DNA of 64,000 nucleotides from Faecalibacterium prausnitzii (GTDB lineage Bacteria > Bacillota > Clostridia > Oscillospirales > Ruminococcaceae). Location: positions 229,997 through 293,996 of the forward strand of contig NZ_PRLD01000002.1 of the NCBI RefSeq assembly GCF_003287405.1, given 5' to 3'. Of the stretch, positions 30,563 to 38,289 are shown piece after piece. The notes under the pieces were generated by a model. It was not told where the DNA came from and searched no databases. It saw nothing but the letters and a program-made list of their open reading frames with translations. The number at the start of each line of letters is the position of its first letter. Within the stretch, counting starts at the first letter, position 1. Made by a program: the position numbers and the translations under genes.

Positions 30563-30610
30563 GAGCGGCTCTCTGGGGAGAGTGCTGCTCAGAATGCGGA
30601 AAGGTTTCAG

Positions 30611-30631
30611 ACACAGCAGCTGTGCGTTTTT
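30611..30631 (+). terminator. Weak terminator-like hairpin after mreB
   Basis: CACAG/CTGTG short stem followed by CGTTTTTT. Confidence 0.5.
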
Positions 30632-30653
30632 TCCGCTGCAAACACTGCATCTT

Positions 30654-30684
30654 GCGCGGATGGCACGGCTGTCCGCGCTTTTTT
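30654..30684 (+). terminator. Terminator between mreB and mreC
   Basis: GCGCGGA pairs with TCCGCGC around an 11-base loop, followed immediately by TTTTTT. It would reduce read-through from mreB into mreC. Confidence 0.75.
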
Positions 30685-30737
30685 CATGCAAGGGCCTGCG
30701 GTAGGACGCGGGCATCCCGACAGGAGGGAAGGACCCT

Positions 30738-31568
30738 TTGAAAGATTTTTTTGATACCTGGAAATTCAAGATCCTTGTGGCCGTGGCGGTATTTCTGGTG
30801 GGCATCATGGCCTACGCCGGTGCCAACGGACGCCTGACCGCTGCCCCGCAGGAGCTGCTGGGCGTGATCCTGACCCCTTTCCAGAAGGCGGCGGCTGTGG
30901 TCAGCGGCGGCGTAGGTACGGTGTGGGAAAAATACACCAGCATCGACAAAGTCATGGAGCAGAACGAGCAGCTGGAAACGGAAAACGCCGAGCTGCGCCA
31001 GCAGATGGTGGACTACGACCGTATCAAGGCTGAAAACGAAGCCTACAAGGCGCTGGCCAATATTCAGAAAAAGAACAGCAACGCCACCTATGTGTCCGGT
31101 TTTGTCATTGGCCGCGACCCGCTGGACGAGTTTGGCGGTTTCACGCTGGACAAGGGCACCGCAGACGGTGTGGCGGTGAACAATGCCGTCATCAGCGACC
31201 GCGGCTATCTGCTGGGCATGGTAGTGGAAGCCGACCCGACCAGCTGCAAGGTGATGACCATCCTGCACCCCAGCTTCAATGCGGCGGGCGTGGTCTCCCG
31301 CACCCGGGAAAACGGCATCCTGAACGGCAACACCACCTATGCGCCGGACGGCCTGTGTACTCTGACCAATCTGGAGCGCAGCACCGAGACCCGTGCGGGC
31401 GATCAGGTCATCACCACCGGTCTGGGCGGGGTGTTCCCGCCGGATCTTCTGGTGGGCACGGTGCAGGATGTGGTGCCGGAAGCCAGCGGCAAATCCTCCA
31501 TTGCGGTGGTGCGCCCCGGTGCCGACCCCCGCACCGCCAAGCACGTTTTTATCATTACTGCGTACTAA
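30738..31568 (+). CDS. mreC: Rod-shape determining protein MreC
   Basis: 276 residues: cytoplasmic N-terminus, one membrane helix (about 11-30), a coiled coil (about 70-105, EQNEQLETENAELRQQ), then the MreC beta domain (YVSGFVIGRDPLDEFGGF onward, ending in an FIITAY strand). MreC sits outside the membrane and links MreB to PBP2. It starts at TTG with AGGAGGGAAGGA upstream. Confidence 0.95.
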   Translation: MKDFFDTWKFKILVAVAVFLVGIMAYAGANGRLTAAPQELLGVILTPFQKAAAVVSGGVGTVWEKYTSIDKVMEQNEQLETENAELRQQMVDYDRIKAENEAYKALANIQKKNSNATYVSGFVIGRDPLDEFGGFTLDKGTADGVAVNNAVISDRGYLLGMVVEADPTSCKVMTILHPSFNAAGVVSRTRENGILNGNTTYAPDGLCTLTNLERSTETRAGDQVITTGLGGVFPPDLLVGTVQDVVPEASGKSSIAVVRPGADPRTAKHVFIITAY

Positions 31569-31583
31569 GGAGGGCACACTGCT

Positions 31584-32117
31584 ATGGAATCTCGCCGCAA
31601 GCGCAGCCGTAGCCAGCTGCTGAAGTGGGGCTGCTATGTGCTGGCGCTGTTTGTGTGCGCCGCGTTGCAGACCACGCCCGGGCTTTTTCAGTTGGGGCAG
31701 GCAAAGCCGCTGCTGGTGCTGCCGCTGTGTCTGGCGGTGGCAGTATTTGAAGGGGAGTTCGCCGGGGCGCTGCTGGGCACGGTGGGCGGCCTTTTGTGGG
31801 ACTACGCCGCCGGGCGCACGGTGGGTATGCTGGCGCTGGAACTGCTGCTGCTCTGCTTTGGGGTATCGGTGCTGGTGCAGCTGTATCTGCAGGTGAACCC
31901 CGGCAACTTTGCCGCCGTAAATACTATGACGGCGCTGCTGGTGCTCTCGCTGGACTGGCTGTTTTTCTATTATATGCCGGGCTATGCCGGCGCTGCGCTG
32001 CGGTACATTGCCTTTGTACTGCCCAGTGCAGTGCTGACCCTCCCGGCGGCGCTGCTGGCCTTCTGGCTGGTGCAGCGCATCCATGACGGGTTCAGGATCG
32101 ACAACGGCGTGGTCTAA
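31584..32117 (+). CDS. mreD: Rod-shape determining protein MreD
   Basis: 177 residues, with five or six hydrophobic helices and an Arg/Lys-rich start (ESRRKRSRS). Identity rests on weak family similarity (GLLWDYAAGRTVG matches the conserved GllwDl-type segment) plus position between mreC and the class B PBP. AAGGAGG precedes the ATG. Confidence 0.88.
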   Translation: MESRRKRSRSQLLKWGCYVLALFVCAALQTTPGLFQLGQAKPLLVLPLCLAVAVFEGEFAGALLGTVGGLLWDYAAGRTVGMLALELLLLCFGVSVLVQLYLQVNPGNFAAVNTMTALLVLSLDWLFFYYMPGYAGAALRYIAFVLPSAVLTLPAALLAFWLVQRIHDGFRIDNGVV

Positions 32118-32136
32118 CCCGTAAAAGGAGAACCAG

Positions 32137-34374
32137 ATGAACGAAAATGAACGCAAGGTCGTGGTGCAGCGGATGCTGCTGCTCATCGCAGTGGCCTGCA
32201 TCATCATGGGGCTGTACACCTTCCGGCTGATCTTTTTGCAGCTGGTCAACGGGGATAGCTTCAAGGCAAAAGCCACCAACACCACGGATTATAAGTTCAC
32301 GGTCACCGCCGCGCGCGGCAATATCGTGGACAGCACCGGCAAGCGCATTGCCACCACCAGCACCGGCTATAATGTGGTGCTGAACAAGCTGCAGATGGGG
32401 GATCAGGATCTGGACACCATGCTGCAGCAGATCGTGGAACTTTTGCGCAAGAACGATGAAAAATGGCTGGACACCCTGCTCATCAGCGAGCCGGATGCCG
32501 CCGGGAACTATACCTTTACGGACAGCGCCGACAGCACCAGCGACCAGAAAACGCTGGCGGACATGAAGGAGACGCTGGGCTTGCAGCAGTACGCCACCGC
32601 CAACGATGTGATGGAGATGCTGGTGGAGAAAAACCATCTGGAAAGCTTCTCCCTGCCGTGGCAGCGGGTGCTGGCGGGCATCCATTACGAGATGGACCGG
32701 CAGGCCTTTTCCAACGTGAACAACTTTGTCATGGCGGAAAACGTCAGTCAGGTGACGGTGGCTACCATCAAGGAGCACTCTCTCACGCTGCCGGGTGTGG
32801 AGATCGTGGAGACCAGCACCCGCAGCTATGAGCAGGGAGATATCCTCCCCGCCGTGCTGGGGCGTGTGGGCAAGATCACCGCCGAAAAGTGGAAGGTGAC
32901 CGACGAAAATGGTCAGGTGACCTATCCGCTCAAGGAAAAAGGCTATAACATGAACGATGTGATCGGCATCTCCGGCCTTGAGTCCATGTACGAGGACGAG
33001 CTGCGCGGCAAGGACGGCGTGGAAACCATCACCCGCAATTCGGACGGCGTGATCGTGGACACCAAGATCACCACCGTGCCGGAGCCGGGGCATACCGTGC
33101 AGCTGACCATCAACAGCGACTTTCAGCGGGCGGTGGACAAGGCCCTTGCCAACAATATCGACATGATCAACCGGGTGTACAACACCGGCGATATGAAAGC
33201 TGCCGCCGGCGCTGCGGTGGTGCTGGACGTAAAGGACGGCAGCGTGCTGGCGGCTGCAAACTACCCCAGCTTTGACCAGAATCTGTACGCCACCAACTAT
33301 TCCGAGTACAGCGCCGACCCCAGCCTGCCCCTGTTCAACCGGGCGCTGCAGGGCCTGTACACCCCCGGCTCCACCTTTAAGCCTGCGGTGGCGGTGGCAG
33401 CGCTGGACAGCGGCCTGATCAACCAGTACTCCACCGTCAACTGCACCGGCGTGTACACCTATTATAAGGACTACCACCCCCGCTGCACCCGCCACGGCCA
33501 CAGCGGCAACATTGACGTGGTCACTGCCATCAAGTGGAGCTGCAACATCTTCTTCTACGATGTGGGCCGCCGCCTGACCAGTGACGTCTACGATGCCTAC
33601 GCCTACAAGCTGGGTCTTGGGCAGCGCACCGGCGTGGAGGTAAACGAGGCCGTGGGACGGCTGACCAAAAAGACAGACAAAAACTACACCTCATCGCTGG
33701 ATATTCAGGCCGCCATCGGGCAGGGCAACACGGTAGTAAGCCCCATCCAGCTGGCTACCTACGCCGCCACGCTGGCCAACAACGGCGTGCGCTACCGCAC
33801 CCATTTTGTCAAGGCCATTCTGGATACCAACACCGGCGAGGTGCTCAGCGAGACCCAGCCGGAGGTGATGGATGTCATCGAGGGCAACGGCAACACCTTT
33901 GCGCTGGTGCGGCAGGGCATGACACTGGTGCCCAGCACCATCAGCGGCAAGATCTCCAGCTACCCCATTGCCATCGCCTGCAAGACCGGCACCCCCCAGC
34001 GCAGCGAGACCTACGCTTCGGGCAAGCACTACCTGAACGCCATAATGATCGCCTACCTCCCGGCAGACGACCCGGAGATCGCCATCGGCATTACGGTGGA
34101 GTACGGCGGCTACGGTGCCCGTACCGGTGATCTGGTGGTGGATATCGCCAACGCCTATTTTGCCATGAAGGATGGCACGCTGGAGGTGGACCCCTATGTA
34201 GACCCGCGCACCGTGGTGCAGGAGGACGCCGCAGCGGCAGATACCGCCGCCCAGACCGCCCCGGATGCTGCGAATGATGCACAGACCGATGCAGCGGCCG
34301 CAGAGCCGCAGCAGACAGCTGCTCCCGCAGCGGCAGCGGAGGAAGAAAACAACGATGCAATGCTTGCGCAGTAA
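32137..34374 (+). CDS. mrdA: Penicillin-binding protein 2, elongation transpeptidase
   Basis: 745 residues. Class B PBP that cross-links peptidoglycan during elongation. An N-terminal membrane helix (about 10-32) is followed by a dimerisation/pedestal domain, then the transpeptidase with S412-TFK (nucleophile motif), S468-CN (SxN) and K616-TG. The region between residues 100 and 170 is a family-specific insertion. The C-terminal 50 residues are a low-complexity Ala/Asp/Gln/Glu tail after the folded domain. It is the last gene of the mre cluster. AAAAGGAG precedes the ATG. Confidence 0.95.
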   Translation: MNENERKVVVQRMLLLIAVACIIMGLYTFRLIFLQLVNGDSFKAKATNTTDYKFTVTAARGNIVDSTGKRIATTSTGYNVVLNKLQMGDQDLDTMLQQIVELLRKNDEKWLDTLLISEPDAAGNYTFTDSADSTSDQKTLADMKETLGLQQYATANDVMEMLVEKNHLESFSLPWQRVLAGIHYEMDRQAFSNVNNFVMAENVSQVTVATIKEHSLTLPGVEIVETSTRSYEQGDILPAVLGRVGKITAEKWKVTDENGQVTYPLKEKGYNMNDVIGISGLESMYEDELRGKDGVETITRNSDGVIVDTKITTVPEPGHTVQLTINSDFQRAVDKALANNIDMINRVYNTGDMKAAAGAAVVLDVKDGSVLAAANYPSFDQNLYATNYSEYSADPSLPLFNRALQGLYTPGSTFKPAVAVAALDSGLINQYSTVNCTGVYTYYKDYHPRCTRHGHSGNIDVVTAIKWSCNIFFYDVGRRLTSDVYDAYAYKLGLGQRTGVEVNEAVGRLTKKTDKNYTSSLDIQAAIGQGNTVVSPIQLATYAATLANNGVRYRTHFVKAILDTNTGEVLSETQPEVMDVIEGNGNTFALVRQGMTLVPSTISGKISSYPIAIACKTGTPQRSETYASGKHYLNAIMIAYLPADDPEIAIGITVEYGGYGARTGDLVVDIANAYFAMKDGTLEVDPYVDPRTVVQEDAAAADTAAQTAPDAANDAQTDAAAAEPQQTAAPAAAAEEENNDAMLAQ

Positions 34375-34437
34375 AGCGCAGCTGCGTGCAAAGTGCTGAA
34401 CTTGAACGAAAATTTGAATATTGTGTCCAAAAACCTG

Positions 34438-34466
34438 TTGTAAATGAGTTGCGTTTGTGATATCAT
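34438..34466 (+). promoter_or_regulatory. mgsA promoter
   Basis: TTGTAA, 17-bp spacer, TATCAT, between the PBP2 gene and mgsA. Confidence 0.75.
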
Positions 34467-34531
34467 GTATAACAAAGGAAATTTATCAAGCGTTTTATAT
34501 ACAAATGTTTCAATAGAGGAGAGATCTACAG

Positions 34532-34936
34532 ATGACGATTGCCCTGATCGCGCATGACTCCAAAAAGGAGCTGATGGTTCAGTTCTGCACGGCGTACTGC
34601 CGTATTCTGAGCCAGCATAAATTGGTGGCGACCGGCACTACCGGCAAACTGATTTCCGAGGCCACCGGCCTGCAGGTACAGCGTTTTCTGGCCGGTGTGC
34701 AGGGCGGCGACCAGCAGATCGCGTCCCGCATTGCCTGCAACGAGATCGACCTGCTGCTGTTCTTCCGCGACCCCATCAATGCCAAGCCCAGCGAGCCGAA
34801 TGAGATGACCCTGCTGCGCCTGTGCGATGTGCACAACATCCCCATGGCCACCAACATCGCCACCGCCGAGGTGCTGATCCACGGTTTGGAGCGCGGAGAT
34901 CTGGACTGGCGCGATATCGTGCATCCGCAGAACTAA
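34532..34936 (+). CDS. mgsA: Methylglyoxal synthase
   Basis: 134 residues. Converts dihydroxyacetone phosphate to methylglyoxal and phosphate, a bypass of lower glycolysis when phosphate is short. Seen: [10 protein letters not shown], the phosphate-binding ATGTTG, GGDQQIA with catalytic D60, FFRDP and HNIPMATN. Slightly shorter than the 150-residue E. coli enzyme but complete for the Gram-positive type. Own promoter and strong terminator: a single-gene unit. Confidence 0.95.
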   Translation: MTIALIAHDSKKELMVQFCTAYCRILSQHKLVATGTTGKLISEATGLQVQRFLAGVQGGDQQIASRIACNEIDLLLFFRDPINAKPSEPNEMTLLRLCDVHNIPMATNIATAEVLIHGLERGDLDWRDIVHPQN

Positions 34937-34942
34937 AGTATG

Positions 34943-34987
34943 CAAAAAAGAAGCGCTGCATCGTATAGATGCGGCGCTTCTTTTTTG
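34943..34987. terminator. Bidirectional terminator between mgsA and the MnmA-like gene
   Basis: AAGAAGCGC-GCATC pairs with GATGC-GCGCTTCTT, flanked by T-runs on both strands. Confidence 0.92.
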
Positions 34988-35004
34988 TGTGGAAAGCGGT
35001 TGGA

Positions 35005-35547
35005 TCAGACCGTTCCGTTCACCTTAAAATCCTGTGCCATCTCCTGCACATCGGCGGAGGTAAACTCGCCCAAGGGCAGCAGCAGACGGGCAAGGGTGTC
35101 CTGCGGCAGCGCTGCCAGTGCGGCACTCTCGTCCAGTGCGGCGTCCACAGCGGGGCAGACGGCGTGCACGCCGTCGCTGCCCAGCTCCACCCGGGCGTGG
35201 TGGCCGGTGGCAATATACTGGATGCCCAGCTTGTCGGCAGCGGTCAGCAGGGCGGCAAACCGGGCGTCGTTGCCGCTGCCCAGTACCTCGGCGGGTTGGT
35301 CTGCTAGTGCTTCTGCCTTCAGTACGATGCACTCGATGCCAAGAGCCTCGGCAGCCTGCCGTGCGGCTGCGGCCCAAGCGTTCTGCTCAGCATCCAGCTG
35401 CACCACAGCCCCGGCCACGCCAAAGCCTTGCTGCTGCAAAATGCGCACAACAACGCCGCAGTCCACAGTGCCGTCCATGCTGACAAGCACCTTGTCCTGT
35501 GTTTCGTAGGTGTCGAACCCGTTGCCGGGCAAAAATGCGTCGCTCAT
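35005..35547 (-). CDS. Truncated, degenerate MnmA-like (PP-loop) protein
   Basis: 180 residues. It aligns by eye with the N-terminal half of the tRNA 2-thiouridylase Mnm[16 protein letters not shown] (positions 20-34) in place of the ATP-binding MSGGVDSSV, the strongly conserved [22 protein letters not shown] region (99-120) and [17 protein letters not shown] (155-171). The second PP-loop residues are changed (DCG for DSS) and the CN motif carrying a catalytic cysteine is SGN. It then stops where MnmA would continue for another 180 residues. It is therefore unlikely to thiolate tRNA itself. GGAGG upstream, intact frame and a 4-base overlap with rnhA argue it is a real, translated gene. Confidence 0.75.
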   Translation of the reverse strand: MSDAFLPGNGFDTYETQDKVLVSMDGTVDCGVVVRILQQQGFGVAGAVVQLDAEQNAWAAAARQAAEALGIECIVLKAEALADQPAEVLGSGNDARFAALLTAADKLGIQYIATGHHARVELGSDGVHAVCPAVDAALDESAALAALPQDTLARLLLPLGEFTSADVQEMAQDFKVNGTV

Positions 35548-36008
35548 GTTCCTTGCCTCCCGCCATGTGCTTTGCTTTGTGCTACGGCCAGCTGGTCGCA
35601 GCGTTCGTTTTCCGGGTGGCCTGCGTGGCCTTTTACCCAGACGTAGGTGATCTTGTGCCGTGCTTCCTGCTCCAGCGCCTGTGCCCATAAGTCCGGGTTC
35701 AGGGCAGGGGAGCCGTCGGCTTTTTTCCAGCCCCGGCGCTTCCAGCCCTTGGCCCAGCCCTTTTCCAGCCCGTTGATGACATACTGGCTGTCAGAGCACA
35801 GCCGCACCTCACAGGGCTCCTTGAGCTGGCGCAGCGCCTCGATAAAGGCCGTCAGCTCCATGCGGTTGTTGGTGGTGCTGGCGTCGCCGCCGCTCAGTTC
35901 CTTTTCGTACACCTTGCCGTCAAAGCGGTAGCGCAGCACCGCACCCCAGCCGCCCGGGCCGGGGTTGCCGCTGCAAGCGCCGTCTGTGTACACCTCTACC
36001 TGTTTCAT
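35544..36008 (-). CDS. rnhA: Ribonuclease HI
   Basis: 154 residues. Cleaves the RNA strand of RNA-DNA hybrids. The catalytic acidic residues are visible in [16 protein letters not shown] (Asp), NRMEL (Glu) and LCSDSQYV (Asp), with the histidine/aspartate region [14 protein letters not shown]. The start [10 protein letters not shown] follows AAGGAGAAC; the upstream extension of the frame is not conserved. The stop overlaps the start of the MnmA-like gene (ATGA), so they are translationally coupled. Confidence 0.95.
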   Translation of the reverse strand: MKQVEVYTDGACSGNPGPGGWGAVLRYRFDGKVYEKELSGGDASTTNNRMELTAFIEALRQLKEPCEVRLCSDSQYVINGLEKGWAKGWKRRGWKKADGSPALNPDLWAQALEQEARHKITYVWVKGHAGHPENERCDQLAVAQSKAHGGRQGT

Positions 36009-36038
36009 GGGGTTCTCCTTATAGAATAGAATACCTTT

Positions 36039-36067
36039 ATTTAGCGCTATTTTGCCCGGGATGTCAA
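36039..36067 (-). promoter_or_regulatory. rnhA promoter
   Basis: Minus strand TTGACA (36067-36062) with CTAAAT at 17-bp spacing (36044-36039). The -35 is perfect and the -10 weak. Confidence 0.6.
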
Positions 36068-36109
36068 GAGCCAATGTATACGCCGGCCCAGTTTTGCCAA
36101 ACCTTGGAA

Positions 36110-36138
36110 TTGACAAAACCGGTGCGAGATACTATACT
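36110..36138 (+). promoter_or_regulatory. Strong promoter for the RNase J operon
   Basis: TTGACA, 17-bp spacer, TATACT. Predicted start near 36145. Confidence 0.88.
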
Positions 36139-36144
36139 TAGCGT

Positions 36145-36411
36145 AACAAAATGCGTATAGGGGTGCACCAAAGGTGTGCGCCCGGCTGTTCCGGCAGAAA
36201 CGCCACGGTCGCATCGAACAGATGGACTTACCTGGCCAAGAACCTCTTGCGGAACCAACAGCGCTGCCGCAAAAAGCACGCTGAACGATAAATTCTATAC
36301 GATGCATCAACCGGAAGCCGATGCAGTTTCAGGTGCTTCCCCTGTGCTAGGTGCGGCTGCTCTCCCCGGTGGGGGCGCGGCCTGACCTGCAATTGAATCT
36401 GGAGGTAAAGA
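36145..36411 (+). promoter_or_regulatory. Long structured 5' leader of the RNase J gene
   Basis: About 267 untranslated bases between a strong promoter and the ATG. At 36160-36183 GGG plus GTGCACC pair with GGTGTGC plus CCC around an AAA loop, with one bulged G. CCGG/CCGG (36182-36194) and CAAGA/TCTTG (36237-36249) hairpins follow. No T-run terminator and no match to riboswitch classes I know. It could be an autoregulatory RNase J target or a new leader RNA. Confidence 0.45.
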
Positions 36412-38241
36412 ATGGCTCAAACAAAAGAAAATAACCCCGCACCCCGTGCAAAAGCCCCGGCAGCGCCCAAGGCGGCTGCCGCAAACGGCACTGCTCCCGC
36501 AGGGGAAAAGCACACCCGTCCCACTACCCGCCGCCCCTACTATAACCGCCGCCCGCGCCGTGCGCAGCAGCCCAAGGAGGCAGCGACCCCTATCCATATC
36601 TACCCGCTGGGCGGTCTGGGCGAGGTCGGCAAGAACATGACCGTCTACGAGTGCAACGGCGATATGATCATCGTGGACTGCGGTCTGGTGTTCCCGGACA
36701 GCGAGATGTTCGGCGTGGACATGGTCATTCCGGACTTCACCTTTGTGGTGCAGAACAAGGATAAGATCAAGGGTCTGCTCATCACCCACGGCCACGAGGA
36801 CCACATTGGCAGCATTCCCTATCTGCTGCAAAAGTTCAGCCTGCCGGTGTACGGCACCCGCCTGACCTGCGGCCTGATCAAAAACAAGCTGGAGGAGTTC
36901 GGCCTTGCCGGTAAGACCAAGTTTGTGGAGATCGTGCCCCGTCAGAAGATCAAGCTGGGCTGCTTTACTGTGGAGCCCATCCATGTGAACCACTCTATCC
37001 CGGATGCCGTGGCCTTTGCCATCGACAGCCCCGCCGGTACCATCATCCAGACCGGCGACTTTAAGATCGATTACACCCCGCTGGCCTGCGGCGTGACCGA
37101 CCTGTCCACCCTGTCCGAGTACGGGCAGCGCGGTGTGCTGGCCTTGCTGAGCGACTCCACCAACGCGGAGCGCCCGGGCTTTACCGCCACCGAGCAGAAG
37201 GTGGCTGCCGGTGTGCGCAGCCTGTTTGCCCGCGCCCGCAATAAGCGCATCATCATTGCGACCTTTGCGTCCAACATCTACCGCGTGCAGCAGATCATTG
37301 ATCTGGCTGTGGAGGATGGCCGCAAGGTGGCCTTCAGCGGCCGCAGCATGGTCAACAACACCGCCATGGCGCAGGAGCTGGGCTATATGCACATCCCGGA
37401 GGGGACTCTGATCAGCGTGGACGAGCTGAACCAGTACCCGCCGGAGCAGGTGGTGCTGGTGACCACCGGCAGTCAGGGCGAGCCCCTGAGCGCGCTGAGC
37501 CGTATGGCCTCCTGCAGCCACCGTCAGGTGCGTGTGGGCCCCGGCGACTTCATCATCATCTCTGCCAACCCCATCCCCGGCAACGAAAAGAGCGTGACCA
37601 AGATCGTCAACGGTCTGCTGCTGCTGGGCGCAGAGGTCATCTACGAGAGTATGTATGATGTGCACGTTTCCGGCCACGCCTGTCAGGAGGAGCAGAAGCT
37701 GATGCTCACCCTGACCAAACCCAAGTATTTCCTGCCCGTGCACGGCGAGTATAAGCAGCTGAAAAAGCACGCCCTCACCGCTGCAAGTCTGGGCATCCCC
37801 ACCAGCAATATCCTCATTGCAGAAAACGGCTCCAACGTTATCCTCTCGCAGGACGAGATGAAGCTGGGCGAGCCGGTGACCGCCGGTGCCGTCATGGTGG
37901 ACGGCCTTGGCGTGGGCGATGTGGGCAATGTGGTGCTGCGGGACCGCAAGCACCTCTCTGAGGATGGCCTTGTCATCATCGTGGCTACCGTGGACAGCAA
38001 GACCGGCAAGGTGCTGGCCGGGCCGGATCTGGTAAGCCGGGGCTTTGTGTATGTGCGCGAGAACGAGAGCCTGATGGACGGTGCCCAAAGCATTGTGGAA
38101 AATGCGCTGGAGCGCTGTGTGGACGAGCACGTCCGGGACTGGAACAGCGTAAAGACCCGTGTGCGTGAGGCGCTGAGCAGTTATATCTACCGGCGCACCA
38201 AGCGCAGCCCGATGATCCTGCCGATCCTGATGGAGGTCTGA
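36412..38241 (+). CDS. rnj: Ribonuclease J
   Basis: 609 residues. Metallo-beta-lactamase/beta-CASP ribonuclease that degrades and matures RNA by 5' exonuclease and endonuclease activity. The zinc site HGHEDH (126-131) and later beta-CASP motifs (SGRSMVNN, TTGSQGEP, SANPIPGNE, HVSGHA, PVHGEY) are intact. An extra N-terminal segment of about 60 residues, Ala/Pro then Arg/Tyr rich (THRPTTRRPYYNRRPRR-like), precedes the usual start and may bind RNA. CTGGAGG precedes the ATG. The next gene is gdpP. Confidence 0.94.
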   Translation: MAQTKENNPAPRAKAPAAPKAAAANGTAPAGEKHTRPTTRRPYYNRRPRRAQQPKEAATPIHIYPLGGLGEVGKNMTVYECNGDMIIVDCGLVFPDSEMFGVDMVIPDFTFVVQNKDKIKGLLITHGHEDHIGSIPYLLQKFSLPVYGTRLTCGLIKNKLEEFGLAGKTKFVEIVPRQKIKLGCFTVEPIHVNHSIPDAVAFAIDSPAGTIIQTGDFKIDYTPLACGVTDLSTLSEYGQRGVLALLSDSTNAERPGFTATEQKVAAGVRSLFARARNKRIIIATFASNIYRVQQIIDLAVEDGRKVAFSGRSMVNNTAMAQELGYMHIPEGTLISVDELNQYPPEQVVLVTTGSQGEPLSALSRMASCSHRQVRVGPGDFIIISANPIPGNEKSVTKIVNGLLLLGAEVIYESMYDVHVSGHACQEEQKLMLTLTKPKYFLPVHGEYKQLKKHALTAASLGIPTSNILIAENGSNVILSQDEMKLGEPVTAGAVMVDGLGVGDVGNVVLRDRKHLSEDGLVIIVATVDSKTGKVLAGPDLVSRGFVYVRENESLMDGAQSIVENALERCVDEHVRDWNSVKTRVREALSSYIYRRTKRSPMILPILMEV

Positions 38242-38289
38242 CCCGGGCGCACCGCAAGGCGGTGCAGCGTCTGAGGAGGCAAAAAACCA

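Noticed and set aside
36145..36411. SRP RNA, tmRNA, RNase P RNA or c-di-AMP riboswitch in the RNase J leader
   Set aside because: Core motifs of these RNAs were not found; left as an unknown structured leader.
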